Shown here in pieces: positions 26,612-36,631 of a stretch of DNA of 64,000 bases. The stretch is from Psychrobacillus sp. FSL K6-4046. Lineage in GTDB: Bacteria; Bacillota; Bacilli; Bacillales_A; Planococcaceae. The DNA is taken from NCBI RefSeq assembly GCF_038624605.1, contig NZ_CP152020.1, forward strand, positions 744,001 through 808,000, written 5' to 3'. The position numbers and the translations under genes are program-made. Numbering within the stretch: the stretch's first letter is position 1; each line of letters starts with the position of its first letter. Below the pieces are notes generated by a model. That model was not told the DNA's origin. It made no database searches and worked only from the letters and a program-made list of their open reading frames with translations.

Positions 26612-27727
26612 ATGAAAGAAAGAATTTTCCTTTCATCCCCTCATATGAGTGAGGAAGGATATGAAATGCAATATGTGAAAGAAGCTTTTGATACTAACTG
26701 GATAGCTCCATTAGGTAAAAACGTAAATGAATTTGAAAAAGAGCTTGCTCTAAAGGTAGGATCAAAGGCAGCAGCAGCTCTATCAGCTGGAACTGCTGCA
26801 CTACACCTAGCGCTTAAAGCAGCTGAAGTGGGGGCGGGGGATATTGTATTTTGTCCAACCCTAACTTTTTCTGCAACGGCCAATCCTATTATTTATCAAA
26901 ATGCTACACCTGTCTTTATAGATAGTGACTATGAAACGTGGAATATGTGTCCAAAAGCTTTAGAAGAGGCTTTTGAAAAGTTCCCTCAAGTGAAAGCTGT
27001 TATAGTTGTTCACTTGTATGGTTTATCAGCCGATATGGATAAAATAGTTGCGCTTTGTAAAAAGTATAAGGTTACTTTAATAGAAGATGCTGCTGAGTCT
27101 CTCGGAACATATTATAAAGGTCAGCATACAGGAACTTTTGGAGATTACGGTATATTTTCTTTTAATGGAAATAAAATTATCACCACTTCAGGTGGAGGTA
27201 TGTTGGTGTCTAACAATGTAGAAAGAATCGAAAAAGCAAGATTTTGGGCCACACAGTCTAGAGATCAAGCTAGACACTATCAGCATAGTGAGCTTGGTTA
27301 CAATTATCGAATGAGCAACGTGGTTGCTGGAATAGGTAGAGGCCAGCTAAAAGTTTTGGATAAGAGAGTAGACAAGAAAAACTACATATATAATTTTTAT
27401 AAACGGGAGCTTGGGAATCTAGAGGGTATTGAATTTATGCCTAATAACGAATGGGATAGACCAAACTATTGGTTAAGCGTTATAACGTTGAACGGTAAAA
27501 TAAGACCTATTGATATAATGCAAGCTCTCGAAAAAGAAAATATAGAATCAAGACCAGTCTGGAAGCCAATGCATCTACAACCATTTTTCGAGAAGTATGA
27601 CTACATCGGTAATCATGTATCAGAAGACTTATTTAATAATGGAGTTTGCTTACCATCTGACTCGAAGATGACAGATTCCGAACTAGAGAGAGTTACTAAG
27701 ACTATTAAGGGAATATGGGAGGCATAA
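26612..27727 (+). CDS. epsN: PLP-dependent sugar aminotransferase (PglE/EpsN type)
   Basis: The 371-residue DegT/DnrJ/EryC1-family enzyme shows the sugar aminotransferase motifs SAGTAALHLALKA, EDAAESLG and FSFNGNKIITTSGGG (the lysine binds PLP), then HSELGYNYRMSN. It should aminate the 4-keto sugar made by the preceding dehydratase to give UDP-4-amino-4,6-dideoxy-GlcNAc. It lies between the dehydratase and the phosphoglycosyltransferase, which supports the bacillosamine route. Confidence 0.92.
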   Translation: MKERIFLSSPHMSEEGYEMQYVKEAFDTNWIAPLGKNVNEFEKELALKVGSKAAAALSAGTAALHLALKAAEVGAGDIVFCPTLTFSATANPIIYQNATPVFIDSDYETWNMCPKALEEAFEKFPQVKAVIVVHLYGLSADMDKIVALCKKYKVTLIEDAAESLGTYYKGQHTGTFGDYGIFSFNGNKIITTSGGGMLVSNNVERIEKARFWATQSRDQARHYQHSELGYNYRMSNVVAGIGRGQLKVLDKRVDKKNYIYNFYKRELGNLEGIEFMPNNEWDRPNYWLSVITLNGKIRPIDIMQALEKENIESRPVWKPMHLQPFFEKYDYIGNHVSEDLFNNGVCLPSDSKMTDSELERVTKTIKGIWEA

Positions 27728-27730
27728 ATC

Positions 27731-28366
27731 ATGAGGCAAAAAGATGGGATGTATAAAAAACTCATTAAAAGACCATTAGATTTTATCGTTTCCCTTACGA
27801 TGCTTATCATTCTTAGTCCTTTGTTGTTAGTTGTAGCAGTTTTTGTAAAAAATAAATTAGGGAGCCCAATTTTATTTAAACAAAATAGACCGGGCTTAAA
27901 TGAAAAGATTTTTACAATGTATAAATTTAGAACGATGACAGATCAAAGAGATGAACATGGAGAGCCATTACCTGATCATGTAAGACTCACGCGTTTCGGA
28001 AAGCTCCTGCGTTCTACTTCGATTGATGAATTACCAGAGCTATTAAATATATTAAAAGGAGATATGTCCTTTATTGGTCCTCGCCCTCTATTAGTAGAAT
28101 ATCTAAAATTTTATAATGAAGAGCAAAGAAAAAGGCATAATGTCCGACCAGGTTTGTCTGGTCTTGCTCAGGTGAGTGGTCGAAATTCACTTAGTTGGGA
28201 AGAAAAATTTGAGTTAGATGTTAAGTATGTTGATAATATATCCTTTCTAGAGGATGTAAAGATTCTATTTTTGACTATAAAAAAAGTATTTGTAAAAGAA
28301 GGTATAAACTTCGACAATACTAAAAAGAACAATAGATTTCAAGGAACCAGTAATAATCCAAAATGA
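27731..28366 (+). CDS. epsL: Initiating phosphoglycosyltransferase (PglC/EpsL type)
   Basis: The 211-residue monotopic membrane enzyme has one hydrophobic re-entrant segment (about 16-37) and the conserved core GSPILFKQNRPG, YKFRTM, STSIDELPELLN and SFIGPRPLL. The D-E pair in SIDELP is catalytic in PglC. It transfers the phospho-sugar, probably diNAcBac-1-phosphate, from UDP to undecaprenyl phosphate, the first membrane step. It starts 3 bp after the aminotransferase and is followed by the acetyltransferase. Confidence 0.93.
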   Translation: MRQKDGMYKKLIKRPLDFIVSLTMLIILSPLLLVVAVFVKNKLGSPILFKQNRPGLNEKIFTMYKFRTMTDQRDEHGEPLPDHVRLTRFGKLLRSTSIDELPELLNILKGDMSFIGPRPLLVEYLKFYNEEQRKRHNVRPGLSGLAQVSGRNSLSWEEKFELDVKYVDNISFLEDVKILFLTIKKVFVKEGINFDNTKKNNRFQGTSNNPK

Positions 28367-28392
28367 CCCATATTTGAATTTGAGGGATACAT

Positions 28393-29025
28393 ATGAAAAA
28401 GGTTTTTATAATAGGTAGTGGTGGTTTTAGCAAGCAGGTTATAGAAATTGTTGAAAAACTAAACAAGAATGAAAATAAATATAAGCTTATGGGCCTGATT
28501 GATGATAATGAAAGTCTTGTTGGTAGTAAAGTAATGGGTTATGAAATTCTCGGAAATACTGACTATCTAAGAGAATATTCAGAGGAGAATCAAGTTTTTG
28601 GTGTAATTGCTATAGCTAATTGGAAAGTGAGAAAATTGTTAGAAACGAAACTAACAGCAGTTAATTGGTTAAACCTAGTTCATCCAAGCGCTATAGTAAG
28701 TAATTATATTCAAATGGGAGAAGGTAATGTTATTTGTGCTGGTGTGGTGATAAATCCAGATTGTCGAATTGGAAGTCATTGCCACATTAATATAGGTACG
28801 ACCATGGGGCATGATATAGACATGCGAAACTTCGTAACAGTTATGCCTGGCAGTAGAATATCAGGGAATGTCACTTTAATGGATTGCTCAATGATAGGAA
28901 CTGGATCCACTATTTTGCAAGGGTTGACTGTCGAAGAAAATGTAATAGTTGGGGCTGGTGCAGTCGTAACCAAAAATACGAGTCCTAATGGTTTATATTT
29001 GGGTGTACCGGCTAATAAAAAATAG
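28393..29025 (+). CDS. epsM: Sugar O/N-acetyltransferase (PglD/EpsM type)
   Basis: The 210-residue protein has an N-terminal Rossmann-like domain (KKVFIIGSGGFSKQ, UDP-sugar binding) and a C-terminal left-handed beta-helix of hexapeptide repeats (about 95-205, with NIGTTMGHDIDM, where H is the catalytic base). It should acetylate the 4-amino sugar with acetyl-CoA to give UDP-diNAcBac. Together with the three preceding genes it completes that pathway. Confidence 0.92.
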   Translation: MKKVFIIGSGGFSKQVIEIVEKLNKNENKYKLMGLIDDNESLVGSKVMGYEILGNTDYLREYSEENQVFGVIAIANWKVRKLLETKLTAVNWLNLVHPSAIVSNYIQMGEGNVICAGVVINPDCRIGSHCHINIGTTMGHDIDMRNFVTVMPGSRISGNVTLMDCSMIGTGSTILQGLTVEENVIVGAGAVVTKNTSPNGLYLGVPANKK

Positions 29026-29063
29026 ATATAAATAAGAAGCGAATTAAATGAAGGGTGATTATA

Positions 29064-30353
29064 ATGGCAAGAAAGACTCTTAGAGGAACTGTGTTTTGGG
29101 GAGTAGATGCATTAAAAGGTAAAACGATTAAACAACACTATCAACATATAAAACAAATAATGGAAAGTAATACTTCGAATAACAAACAACTACTGTCCAT
29201 TTGTAGTCATGCTTGTAATACCGTTCCTTTCTATAATTCCTTTAAATCATCCAACTTTAATGATTTACCTGTTGTCACAAAAAAACATTATAAAGAAATG
29301 TATTCATCCTTTCAATCTGAAATACATTTGAATAATGTATTTCATCAAATGTCCACTAGCGGTTCTACTGGTACACCCTTTACTGTCAACCAAGACAAAG
29401 CAAAACGTGAAAGAACGATGGCAGAGGTAATCTATTTTAATGAAATAGAAGGACAGACACTTGGTCAAAAATATATGTACTTTAAAGCTTGGCCAGAAAA
29501 GAAGACTAAATTAGAAAAGCTTAAACAAAATCTAGTTCCTGTCGACGTATTACGATTAGATGAAGAGGCATTAGAGAGTATTAGAGATACATTAAAAAAG
29601 GATAAACAAATTAATAGTTGTTTAGCTTATGCTTCTTCCTATGAAATTCTAAGTAATTATATATATAACAAAGGTGACACTCCGGATATGTATAATTTAA
29701 AGGTTATCTTTTCTAGTTCCTCGTTATTAAAGGAAGAAACGAGAGAAAAGCTAGAGAAGATTTTTGGTTGCCCTATTATTGATAGATACTCCAATCAGGA
29801 AAATGGCATTTTAGCACAGACAAAATCTAACGACAAAGTATTTAAAGTAAATCGTGCAAGCTACCATATTGAATTATTAAGGTTAGATAGTGATGAACCA
29901 GCTAAACCGGGCGAGCTAGGTAGAATAGTGGTCACAGATTTATATAATCATGCGATGCCTGTTATACGCTATGACACAGGAGATCTTGCAATATCAGATG
30001 ATTTAGATCGTCAAAATATCTTTACTTTAAGAAGCATTCAAGGAAGAAGAATTGATATGGTATATGATACGCAAGGAAATGTTCTAACTCCTCATACTAT
30101 AAGTGTACATATGAAAAAATATAAGCAGTTAAAACAATGGCAATTTATTCAAGAGGATAAAAATTACTATATTTTAAAGGTTAATGGAGCAGAGGGTATT
30201 TATATGAAAGATGATTTTGTAGATTCATTTAAGAAAATTTTAGGTGAAGATGCCCTCGTAGAAGTGATGTATGTAAATGAAATCCCTGTTTTATCTTCAG
30301 GTAAATTTAAGAACACTATATGTAATTATAAAATTCCAGAAAAAATAAAATAA
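29064..30353 (+). CDS. CapK/PaaK-like adenylate-forming enzyme
   Basis: The 429-residue protein belongs to the phenylacetate-CoA ligase-like superfamily found in capsule loci (CapK). The ATP-binding loop MSTSGSTGTPF (about 95-105), SRYSNQENGILAQ-like A5 region and VIRYDTGDLA (about 297-306) are visible. In capsule clusters such enzymes probably activate an acyl or amino acid group for attachment to a sugar, but the substrate is unknown. The ATG at 29064 follows GAAGGGTG. Confidence 0.85.
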   Translation: MARKTLRGTVFWGVDALKGKTIKQHYQHIKQIMESNTSNNKQLLSICSHACNTVPFYNSFKSSNFNDLPVVTKKHYKEMYSSFQSEIHLNNVFHQMSTSGSTGTPFTVNQDKAKRERTMAEVIYFNEIEGQTLGQKYMYFKAWPEKKTKLEKLKQNLVPVDVLRLDEEALESIRDTLKKDKQINSCLAYASSYEILSNYIYNKGDTPDMYNLKVIFSSSSLLKEETREKLEKIFGCPIIDRYSNQENGILAQTKSNDKVFKVNRASYHIELLRLDSDEPAKPGELGRIVVTDLYNHAMPVIRYDTGDLAISDDLDRQNIFTLRSIQGRRIDMVYDTQGNVLTPHTISVHMKKYKQLKQWQFIQEDKNYYILKVNGAEGIYMKDDFVDSFKKILGEDALVEVMYVNEIPVLSSGKFKNTICNYKIPEKIK

Positions 30354-30380
30354 TTACAACGAACAGAAGAGGACATGACA

Positions 30381-31619
30381 ATGCAAAAAAAAACAGTATG
30401 GATTTTCAATCATTATGCTCACGGTACATTCTTTAATAAGGGTGGGCGACATTATTGGTTTGCTAAAAATCTTATAAACAAAGGTTATGAGCCTACTATT
30501 TTTTGTGCTAGTACTAAACATAATAGTGATTCTTATATACCAATACAAAATGGAAGTTACGAATTAAAGTCAGTAGAGAAAATACCGTATGTCTTTGTGA
30601 AGACTACTAGATATAAAAATGGGATAGAACGTCTACAAAATATGTGGAACTTTTACCGAAACCTTTTCCCCTCTAGTAAGCAGTATAGTAAAAAGTATGG
30701 TAAACCAGATGTAATCATAGCTTCTAGTGTGCACCCACTAACTCTACTAGCGGGGATTAAAATAGCTAAAAAATTTAATGTCCCATGTATTTGTGAGATT
30801 AGAGATTTATGGCCAGAGACAATTGTCCAGTACGGAACTCTAAAAAAGAATAGCTTTGTGGCAAAGCTTTTGTATAAGGGTGAAAAATGGTTATACAAGA
30901 AAGCAGACAAGCTTATTTTTACTATTCCAGGAGGAAAGGATTACGTTGAGGAAATTGGACTGGACTCATCAAAGGTTAGGTACATTAATAATGGTGTTGA
31001 TTTAGAAGAGTACAATACAAACAAAAAAGAGCTCATATACTCTGATGAGCATCTAGATGATCCTTCTACATTTAAAATTCTTTATACAGGCACCATGGGT
31101 GTTGCTAACGAATTAACTTATTTAATTAAAGCAGCAGAGGAAATACAAAGAAAAGGTATTCATGATATTCAATTCATCTTATTTGGTAACGGTAGTCAAA
31201 GAGAAAAGTTAGAGCAGTATACAGTTAGTAAAGGATTAACTAATATCGTTTTTAAAGGTAAGGTAGATAAAAAACTAATCCCAAACATTTTAAGTAAGTC
31301 TAATTTAAACGTTTTCACTGGAAAACATATCCCATTGTATAAGTATGGTCTGAGTCTAAACAAGCTCTTTGACTATCTGGCATCTGGAAAACCTACCTTA
31401 TCTAATATGGAAAACGGCTACGATATTCTAACTAAATATAATTGCGGGAAAACCGTAAAGGGTGGCTCAGTGGACGCTTTAGTTCAAGGGATTTTAGAAT
31501 TTTATCATATGGATGACCAAGAATACAATCAGTATTGTCTTAACTCCTTATCTACCATACAGGAATATGATTTTAAAACGTTAACTGACAAATTAGAGAA
31601 TATTATTATTGAAAGCTAA
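30381..31619 (+). CDS. GT4 glycosyltransferase, WbuB-like
   Basis: The 412-residue GT-B enzyme has the WbuB-family motif CEIRDLWPETIV (about residues 136-147), with IFNHYA near the N-terminus and a C-terminal nucleotide-sugar site (LSLNKLFDYLASGKPTLS). WbuB-type enzymes add amino-deoxy sugars such as FucNAc or QuiNAc to the lipid-linked unit. The ATG at 30381 is favoured by spacing from AGAGGA over the ATG at 30375. It should use the undecaprenyl-linked diNAcBac as acceptor (inference). Confidence 0.88.
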   Translation: MQKKTVWIFNHYAHGTFFNKGGRHYWFAKNLINKGYEPTIFCASTKHNSDSYIPIQNGSYELKSVEKIPYVFVKTTRYKNGIERLQNMWNFYRNLFPSSKQYSKKYGKPDVIIASSVHPLTLLAGIKIAKKFNVPCICEIRDLWPETIVQYGTLKKNSFVAKLLYKGEKWLYKKADKLIFTIPGGKDYVEEIGLDSSKVRYINNGVDLEEYNTNKKELIYSDEHLDDPSTFKILYTGTMGVANELTYLIKAAEEIQRKGIHDIQFILFGNGSQREKLEQYTVSKGLTNIVFKGKVDKKLIPNILSKSNLNVFTGKHIPLYKYGLSLNKLFDYLASGKPTLSNMENGYDILTKYNCGKTVKGGSVDALVQGILEFYHMDDQEYNQYCLNSLSTIQEYDFKTLTDKLENIIIES

Positions 31620-31662
31620 TAAAATGTTTTCATTTTGAGGAGTAAATAAGGAGGGAGTAAAT

Positions 31663-32787
31663 ATGCAAATTTTACATATAAATTCATATTACGGTGGCGG
31701 AATGCTTTATAAAAATATTTACGATCGCCAAGTAAAAAATGGCATTCCTATTGATGTTTATGTCCCCACTCCTTTTACTACGGATTTATCTCACTTGCAG
31801 CTAGGAGATTATACAACCGTTAGAAAAAATCATCATAAATTCGATCGTTACTTGTTTTATGTGAAGCATCAGAAAATCTATAGGGATTTAGTAAAAAATT
31901 TCGAAATACAGAAATATTCAATAGCCCATGCACATACTCTTTTCTCTAATGGGTATATTGCTTTACAGACAAAGAAAAATTTCGGCATCCCATATGTAGT
32001 AGCAGTTAGAAATACAGACGTAAATCAGTTTTTCAAAAAAAGAGTTTTTCTTCGTAAACTAGGTGTTGAAATATTAAAGGAAGCTGAATCTATTATTTTT
32101 CTATCTGATCCGTATAAAAATATTGTGATGGAAAAGTATATCCCACAGAAAGATAGAGAAACGATAATCAAAAAGTCTATCATTATTCCTAATGGTATAG
32201 ATGAATTTTGGTTTAATAATTTAGGGAAGCCAAAAAGTCTATCTCAACCTCTGTGCATAAATGCTGTTTTCGTAGGGGCTGTAAACAATAATAAGAATCT
32301 TTTAACCTCGGCAAAAGCATTAGAAACTTTACAAGGTAGGGGCTTTAACGTTAATTTTACTGTTGTTGGGAAAATTAGTAATGAGCAGGTATTTGAAGAG
32401 CTAATGAAGTTTTCGTTCGTAAATTATTTAAAGCCACTGCCAAAAGAGAGGTTAATAGAAATATATCGTTCCAATGATATTTTTATTATGCCCTCTTTAA
32501 CTGAAACTTTTGGGCTCGTGTATCCAGAAGCAATGAGTCAAGGCTTACCGCTAATTTATTCAAAGGGACAAGGATTTGATGGTCAATTTGATGAAGGGAA
32601 AGTTGGATATCACGTGGATGCTCACGACCCTACTATGATAGCGGATCGAATAATAGATATCATGAAAAATTATGAGGATATATCTAAAAATTGCTTGGAG
32701 TTAGTAGACATCTTTAATTGGGATAGATTGTTGACTCAATATGATGATGTGTATGCTAAAGCATTAAAGAATGAATCCAAACGATAA
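31663..32787 (+). CDS. GT4 glycosyltransferase
   Basis: The 374-residue GT-B fold enzyme has an N-terminal domain with IAHAHTLFSNG, a linker region FVGAVNNNKN and the GT4 EX7E-like region MPSLTETFGLVYPEAMSQG (about 284-302), where the glutamates contact the donor. It should add one sugar to the repeat unit at the cytoplasmic face. The donor is unknown; UDP-GlcNAc or UDP-diacetamido-glucuronate are candidates from the gene context. Confidence 0.9.
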   Translation: MQILHINSYYGGGMLYKNIYDRQVKNGIPIDVYVPTPFTTDLSHLQLGDYTTVRKNHHKFDRYLFYVKHQKIYRDLVKNFEIQKYSIAHAHTLFSNGYIALQTKKNFGIPYVVAVRNTDVNQFFKKRVFLRKLGVEILKEAESIIFLSDPYKNIVMEKYIPQKDRETIIKKSIIIPNGIDEFWFNNLGKPKSLSQPLCINAVFVGAVNNNKNLLTSAKALETLQGRGFNVNFTVVGKISNEQVFEELMKFSFVNYLKPLPKERLIEIYRSNDIFIMPSLTETFGLVYPEAMSQGLPLIYSKGQGFDGQFDEGKVGYHVDAHDPTMIADRIIDIMKNYEDISKNCLELVDIFNWDRLLTQYDDVYAKALKNESKR

Positions 32788-32805
32788 GAGGAATGTGAAT
32801 AATTT

Positions 32806-33990
32806 ATGGTAAAAAATAAATCAGATGATCAAAAAATAAGCATAGCAATAATGGCGTCCTTTATAGTCCTGACTATTCAATATTTTCTTCTGATTTATTT
32901 TAATCTTATTGGTACGGGTATCGGCTCAGGAATACAACTGTTTTCTAAAATAATGGTTGGAGTATTATTTTTGTATGCACTACCTGCTGTGTTAAAAAGA
33001 AGTTTAGGGAAGTTTATCGGAGTATATTTTGTTGCTATTCTAATTTTCCTTATAAATTATCTGTTTTTCCCACAGAATCATCTCTACTTAAAACAATTAA
33101 TTTTTCCATTGTTTGGTATGTGCTTGCCCGCGTTCATATATACAATGAGCCTAAGAGATTTAGATGTTTTTAAAAGAGTTATGGTTAAGGCGAGCTATCT
33201 AGTTTTCTTTTTTGGTGCATTACTAGGAATCATCATTGTTACTGGAAATGCTAGTGCCGGGTCTTATAGTATGGCTCTATCCTATTATATGCTACTCCCA
33301 GCTATTCTATTTTTAGATAGCCTAATAAATAAATATTCAAATAGGGCACTACTTTTTTCTCTAATCTCTATTTTTGTAATACTAGCCCTTGGTTCTCGGG
33401 GCGCCATATTATGTATTGTTGTGTTCATTGCATTAAAAATGATTCGTTTAATCTTTCAGGTTTCCTATTCCAAAGTATTTTACAATCTTTTAGTAGTTGT
33501 AGGTTTAGTTTTTATAAGTCTAAACTTAGATAAGTTATTTAATATGCTTTATGAAATATTAAACAAATACGACATCAATAGTAGAAGTATAAAATTATTT
33601 TTGAGCGGGGAAGTTCATCTAAGTGGAAGAGATTACATATATGAAAATCTTATAAAAGCTGTAATGAACAATCCCTTCCTAGGACTTGGTTTAGGAGCAG
33701 ATCGTCGAATTATTGGTAAAGAGGGAGGATATGCACATAATTTCTTTCTTGAGATAGTTGTTAACTTTGGCGTAATCGCTGGAGGAATAGCAATTTTGAT
33801 TATCTTGTTTTTATTAATAAGAAGTCTCTTATCCCAAAATTTAAATAATTATTATTTAATAATTATTTGGATATGTTTAGGGTTCATCCATTTGATGATA
33901 AGTAGTTCCTATATTACAGATATCAAGTTTTGGATTTTATTAGGGTTGCTTATCAAACTAAATATAGAAAACGGTGAGAGATTAACATGA
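32806..33990 (+). CDS. O-antigen/exopolysaccharide polymerase (Wzy-like)
   Basis: The 394-residue protein has about ten transmembrane helices and the large extracellular loop near residues 250-310 that is typical of Wzy/ligase proteins (GLGLGADRRII and YAHNFFLEI, resembling the Wzy_C pattern). It should polymerise lipid-linked repeat units outside the membrane. It overlaps the flippase gene by 4 bp. A ribosome binding site AGAGGA lies 14 bp before the start. Confidence 0.85.
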   Translation: MVKNKSDDQKISIAIMASFIVLTIQYFLLIYFNLIGTGIGSGIQLFSKIMVGVLFLYALPAVLKRSLGKFIGVYFVAILIFLINYLFFPQNHLYLKQLIFPLFGMCLPAFIYTMSLRDLDVFKRVMVKASYLVFFFGALLGIIIVTGNASAGSYSMALSYYMLLPAILFLDSLINKYSNRALLFSLISIFVILALGSRGAILCIVVFIALKMIRLIFQVSYSKVFYNLLVVVGLVFISLNLDKLFNMLYEILNKYDINSRSIKLFLSGEVHLSGRDYIYENLIKAVMNNPFLGLGLGADRRIIGKEGGYAHNFFLEIVVNFGVIAGGIAILIILFLLIRSLLSQNLNNYYLIIIWICLGFIHLMISSSYITDIKFWILLGLLIKLNIENGERLT

Positions 33991-35207
33991 AAAAAAAACA
34001 ATTTCTCGTGGATTCCCTGCTAAATATTATATCAGCTGCATTACCACTGCTTATTCTTCAGCTAGTTTCCTATCCTTTAATCGCCAGGGCACTAGGAGGG
34101 GAAGAATACGGGTTAATAATAACCTTGATTAGTGTGTTTACCGTTGTCAGTTTTCCACTAGGGAATGTATTGAATAATATTCGTTTATTGAGGGACAAAG
34201 AATATAAAAACGAAAACTTAGAAGGAGATTTTAATCCTCTATTAGTAGGGTCTTCTTTTATAAGTATTCTTCTAATTATCATTATTTCCTTTTATATCGA
34301 TTCTAGCTTAAGTATTCTGGATTACCTATTATTATGTTTGATCACGGTTGGGTCTATTTGGAAGGAATATTTAGTAGTAACTTTCCGGTTGGTATTGAAT
34401 TATAAGGGGATTCTTTTAAATAACATATATATGAGTGTAGGTTATTTAATAGGTTCAATCATATTTTTGTATTTAGAATACTGGCAGATTATCTATTTCG
34501 TAGGATTGTTATTTAGCTTAATCTATATTATCCGTCATACTAGCTTACATAAGGAAAAGTATAAATTATCTACATTATTTAAGGATACAGCTTCAAATGG
34601 GGTATCATTGTATATCGCAAACCTATTGAAAAATGTTTTTTCCTATGCGGACAAATTAATTTTACTACCTTTGCTTGGACCTGTGAGTGTTGCTATATAT
34701 TATAGCTCTACTATTTTGGGGAAAATTATATCGATGATGATTAACCCAGTAAACTCTGTCATTTTAAGTTATTTAGTTAAAGTAGATAATATAAGCATAA
34801 AAAAAGTAGTGAAAATGTTTAGTGTTTCTTTAGTATTAGGTGCGGTAGGCTATATCACTACTATTTGGATTAGCCCGTACTTCTTAGGATTTTTCTATAA
34901 TGATTGGGCCGAAGAGTCGTTAGAGCTAGTTTATATAACTACAGCTACAGCCATTATAAGTGTACTGTCTACAGTAGTTCAGCCCTTCAACCTTCGATTT
35001 AACAAAATTAGCTGGCAAATTTACATGAGTGGTCTTCATTTGTTCGTATATGTTGCAGCGGCGTTCTACTTTTATAAAATTGATGGATTAAAAGGATTTA
35101 CATTTGGCGTTCTCGTAGCTGCAGTATTTAAACTAATTATGCAGTTAGGTGTATTTATGCTTAATTATCGAAGAAGCCAAACAGTGAAAGGTTCCAAAGG
35201 GGGGTAA
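33987..35207 (+). CDS. Oligosaccharide-lipid flippase (Wzx-like)
   Basis: The 406-residue protein has about 12 hydrophobic helices and the polysaccharide-transporter (PST/MOP) layout with PLLILQLVSYPLIARALG at the N-terminus. It should flip the undecaprenyl-linked repeat unit across the membrane for the Wzy-like polymerase. The two genes overlap by 4 bp. Confidence 0.88.
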   Translation: MKKKQFLVDSLLNIISAALPLLILQLVSYPLIARALGGEEYGLIITLISVFTVVSFPLGNVLNNIRLLRDKEYKNENLEGDFNPLLVGSSFISILLIIIISFYIDSSLSILDYLLLCLITVGSIWKEYLVVTFRLVLNYKGILLNNIYMSVGYLIGSIIFLYLEYWQIIYFVGLLFSLIYIIRHTSLHKEKYKLSTLFKDTASNGVSLYIANLLKNVFSYADKLILLPLLGPVSVAIYYSSTILGKIISMMINPVNSVILSYLVKVDNISIKKVVKMFSVSLVLGAVGYITTIWISPYFLGFFYNDWAEESLELVYITTATAIISVLSTVVQPFNLRFNKISWQIYMSGLHLFVYVAAAFYFYKIDGLKGFTFGVLVAAVFKLIMQLGVFMLNYRRSQTVKGSKGG

Positions 35208-35290
35208 GTCCTGTTCACCAGGCTTTCCTAATTTGGCACTTAATAATTTACATAAAAATAAAAACGATAGAAGAAAGTAGGACATATAAG

Positions 35291-36604
35291 ATGAAAACAA
35301 AAATATTAAATAAAATTGAAAATAAACAAATAACAGTAGGTGTAATCGGACTAGGATATGTTGGACTTCCATTAGCGGTTGAAAAAGCGAAAGCTGGCTT
35401 TAAAACAATAGGCTTTGATGTACAACAAGAAAAAGTAGATATGGTTAATAAAGGGCAAAATTATATTGGGGATGTAGTCGAGACAGAATTATCAAGTATA
35501 GTCGAGAGTGGTTTGCTGTCAGCAACTATAGACTTCAGCTTTATTAAAGAAGTAGACTTCATCGCTATTTGTGTGCCAACTCCTTTAGATGAATATCAAC
35601 AACCAGATGTGAGTTATCTTGAGAGCTCTTCAAAAGAAATAGCGAAGTATCTTACAAAAGAGACGATGGTAGTCCTTGAATCTACAACTTACCCTGGGAC
35701 AACAGAGGAATTAATTAAACCAATTTTAGAAGAAGGTTCGGGCTTAGTGTGTGGAACTGATTTCTACTTAGGGTTTTCTCCAGAACGTGTAGATCCAGGG
35801 AATTTAGTCTATAAAACAAATAATACACCTAAAGTTGTTGGTGCTATTGGTGAAGAGGCTACAGAAGTAATTGCAGAAATGTACCGTGCTGTTTTACAAG
35901 GAGAAGTAATAACTGTTTCCTCTCCAGCAATAGCTGAAATGGAAAAAATTCTGGAAAATACATATAGAAACGTTAATATTGGGCTTATTAATGAGCTTGC
36001 AATGTTAAGTAATAAAATGGGAATCAATCTATGGGAAGTAATAGACGCAGCTAAGTCAAAGCCTTATGGTTTCCAAGCATTTTATCCAGGTCCAGGATTA
36101 GGTGGACATTGTATTCCTCTTGACCCTTACTATTTATCTTGGAAAGCACGTGAATTTGGATTCCATACATCTATGATTGAATCTTCCATGATGGTTAATG
36201 ATCGTATGCCTGAATATTGTACAGAGCGAGCAAGTAAAATATTGAATAGAGATAAAAAACCAATGAATGGTTCTAGAGTTTTAGTTTTAGGTGTTGCTTA
36301 TAAACAAGATATAGAAGACTTCAGAGAAAGTCCTGCTATTCGAGTAATTGAAGAATTAGAGAAAGAAGGAGCAGATGTAGTGTACTTTGATCCTTTTGTT
36401 CCTGAATATCGCGAGAATGGAATAGTGAAAAAAGGAGAACCTGAGTTAACTGCAGAATTATTAGGTAGTGCAGATTTAGTAATTATAACAACCGCTCACT
36501 CAACTGTTGATTATGAATTTGTTCAGAAACATTCAAAATCCATTTTTGATACGAAGAACGCAATGAAATCAATTACTAATAGAGATAATGTGGAATTGTT
36601 ATAG
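35291..36604 (+). CDS. Nucleotide-sugar 6-dehydrogenase (WbpA/UDP-GlcNAc dehydrogenase type)
   Basis: The 437-residue enzyme of the UDP-Glc/GDP-Man dehydrogenase family has the NAD-binding motif VIGLGYVGLPLA (about 19-30), VPTPL, ESTTYPGTT and the catalytic cysteine in GPGLGGHCIPLDP (about 271-283). It oxidises C6 of a UDP-HexNAc to the uronic acid with two NAD+. The neighbours encode WbpD- and WbpE-like enzymes, pointing to UDP-GlcNAc as substrate. Confidence 0.9.
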   Translation: MKTKILNKIENKQITVGVIGLGYVGLPLAVEKAKAGFKTIGFDVQQEKVDMVNKGQNYIGDVVETELSSIVESGLLSATIDFSFIKEVDFIAICVPTPLDEYQQPDVSYLESSSKEIAKYLTKETMVVLESTTYPGTTEELIKPILEEGSGLVCGTDFYLGFSPERVDPGNLVYKTNNTPKVVGAIGEEATEVIAEMYRAVLQGEVITVSSPAIAEMEKILENTYRNVNIGLINELAMLSNKMGINLWEVIDAAKSKPYGFQAFYPGPGLGGHCIPLDPYYLSWKAREFGFHTSMIESSMMVNDRMPEYCTERASKILNRDKKPMNGSRVLVLGVAYKQDIEDFRESPAIRVIEELEKEGADVVYFDPFVPEYRENGIVKKGEPELTAELLGSADLVIITTAHSTVDYEFVQKHSKSIFDTKNAMKSITNRDNVELL

Positions 36605-36631
36605 TCTGCAAGATAGGACGGAGGTTTGTTC

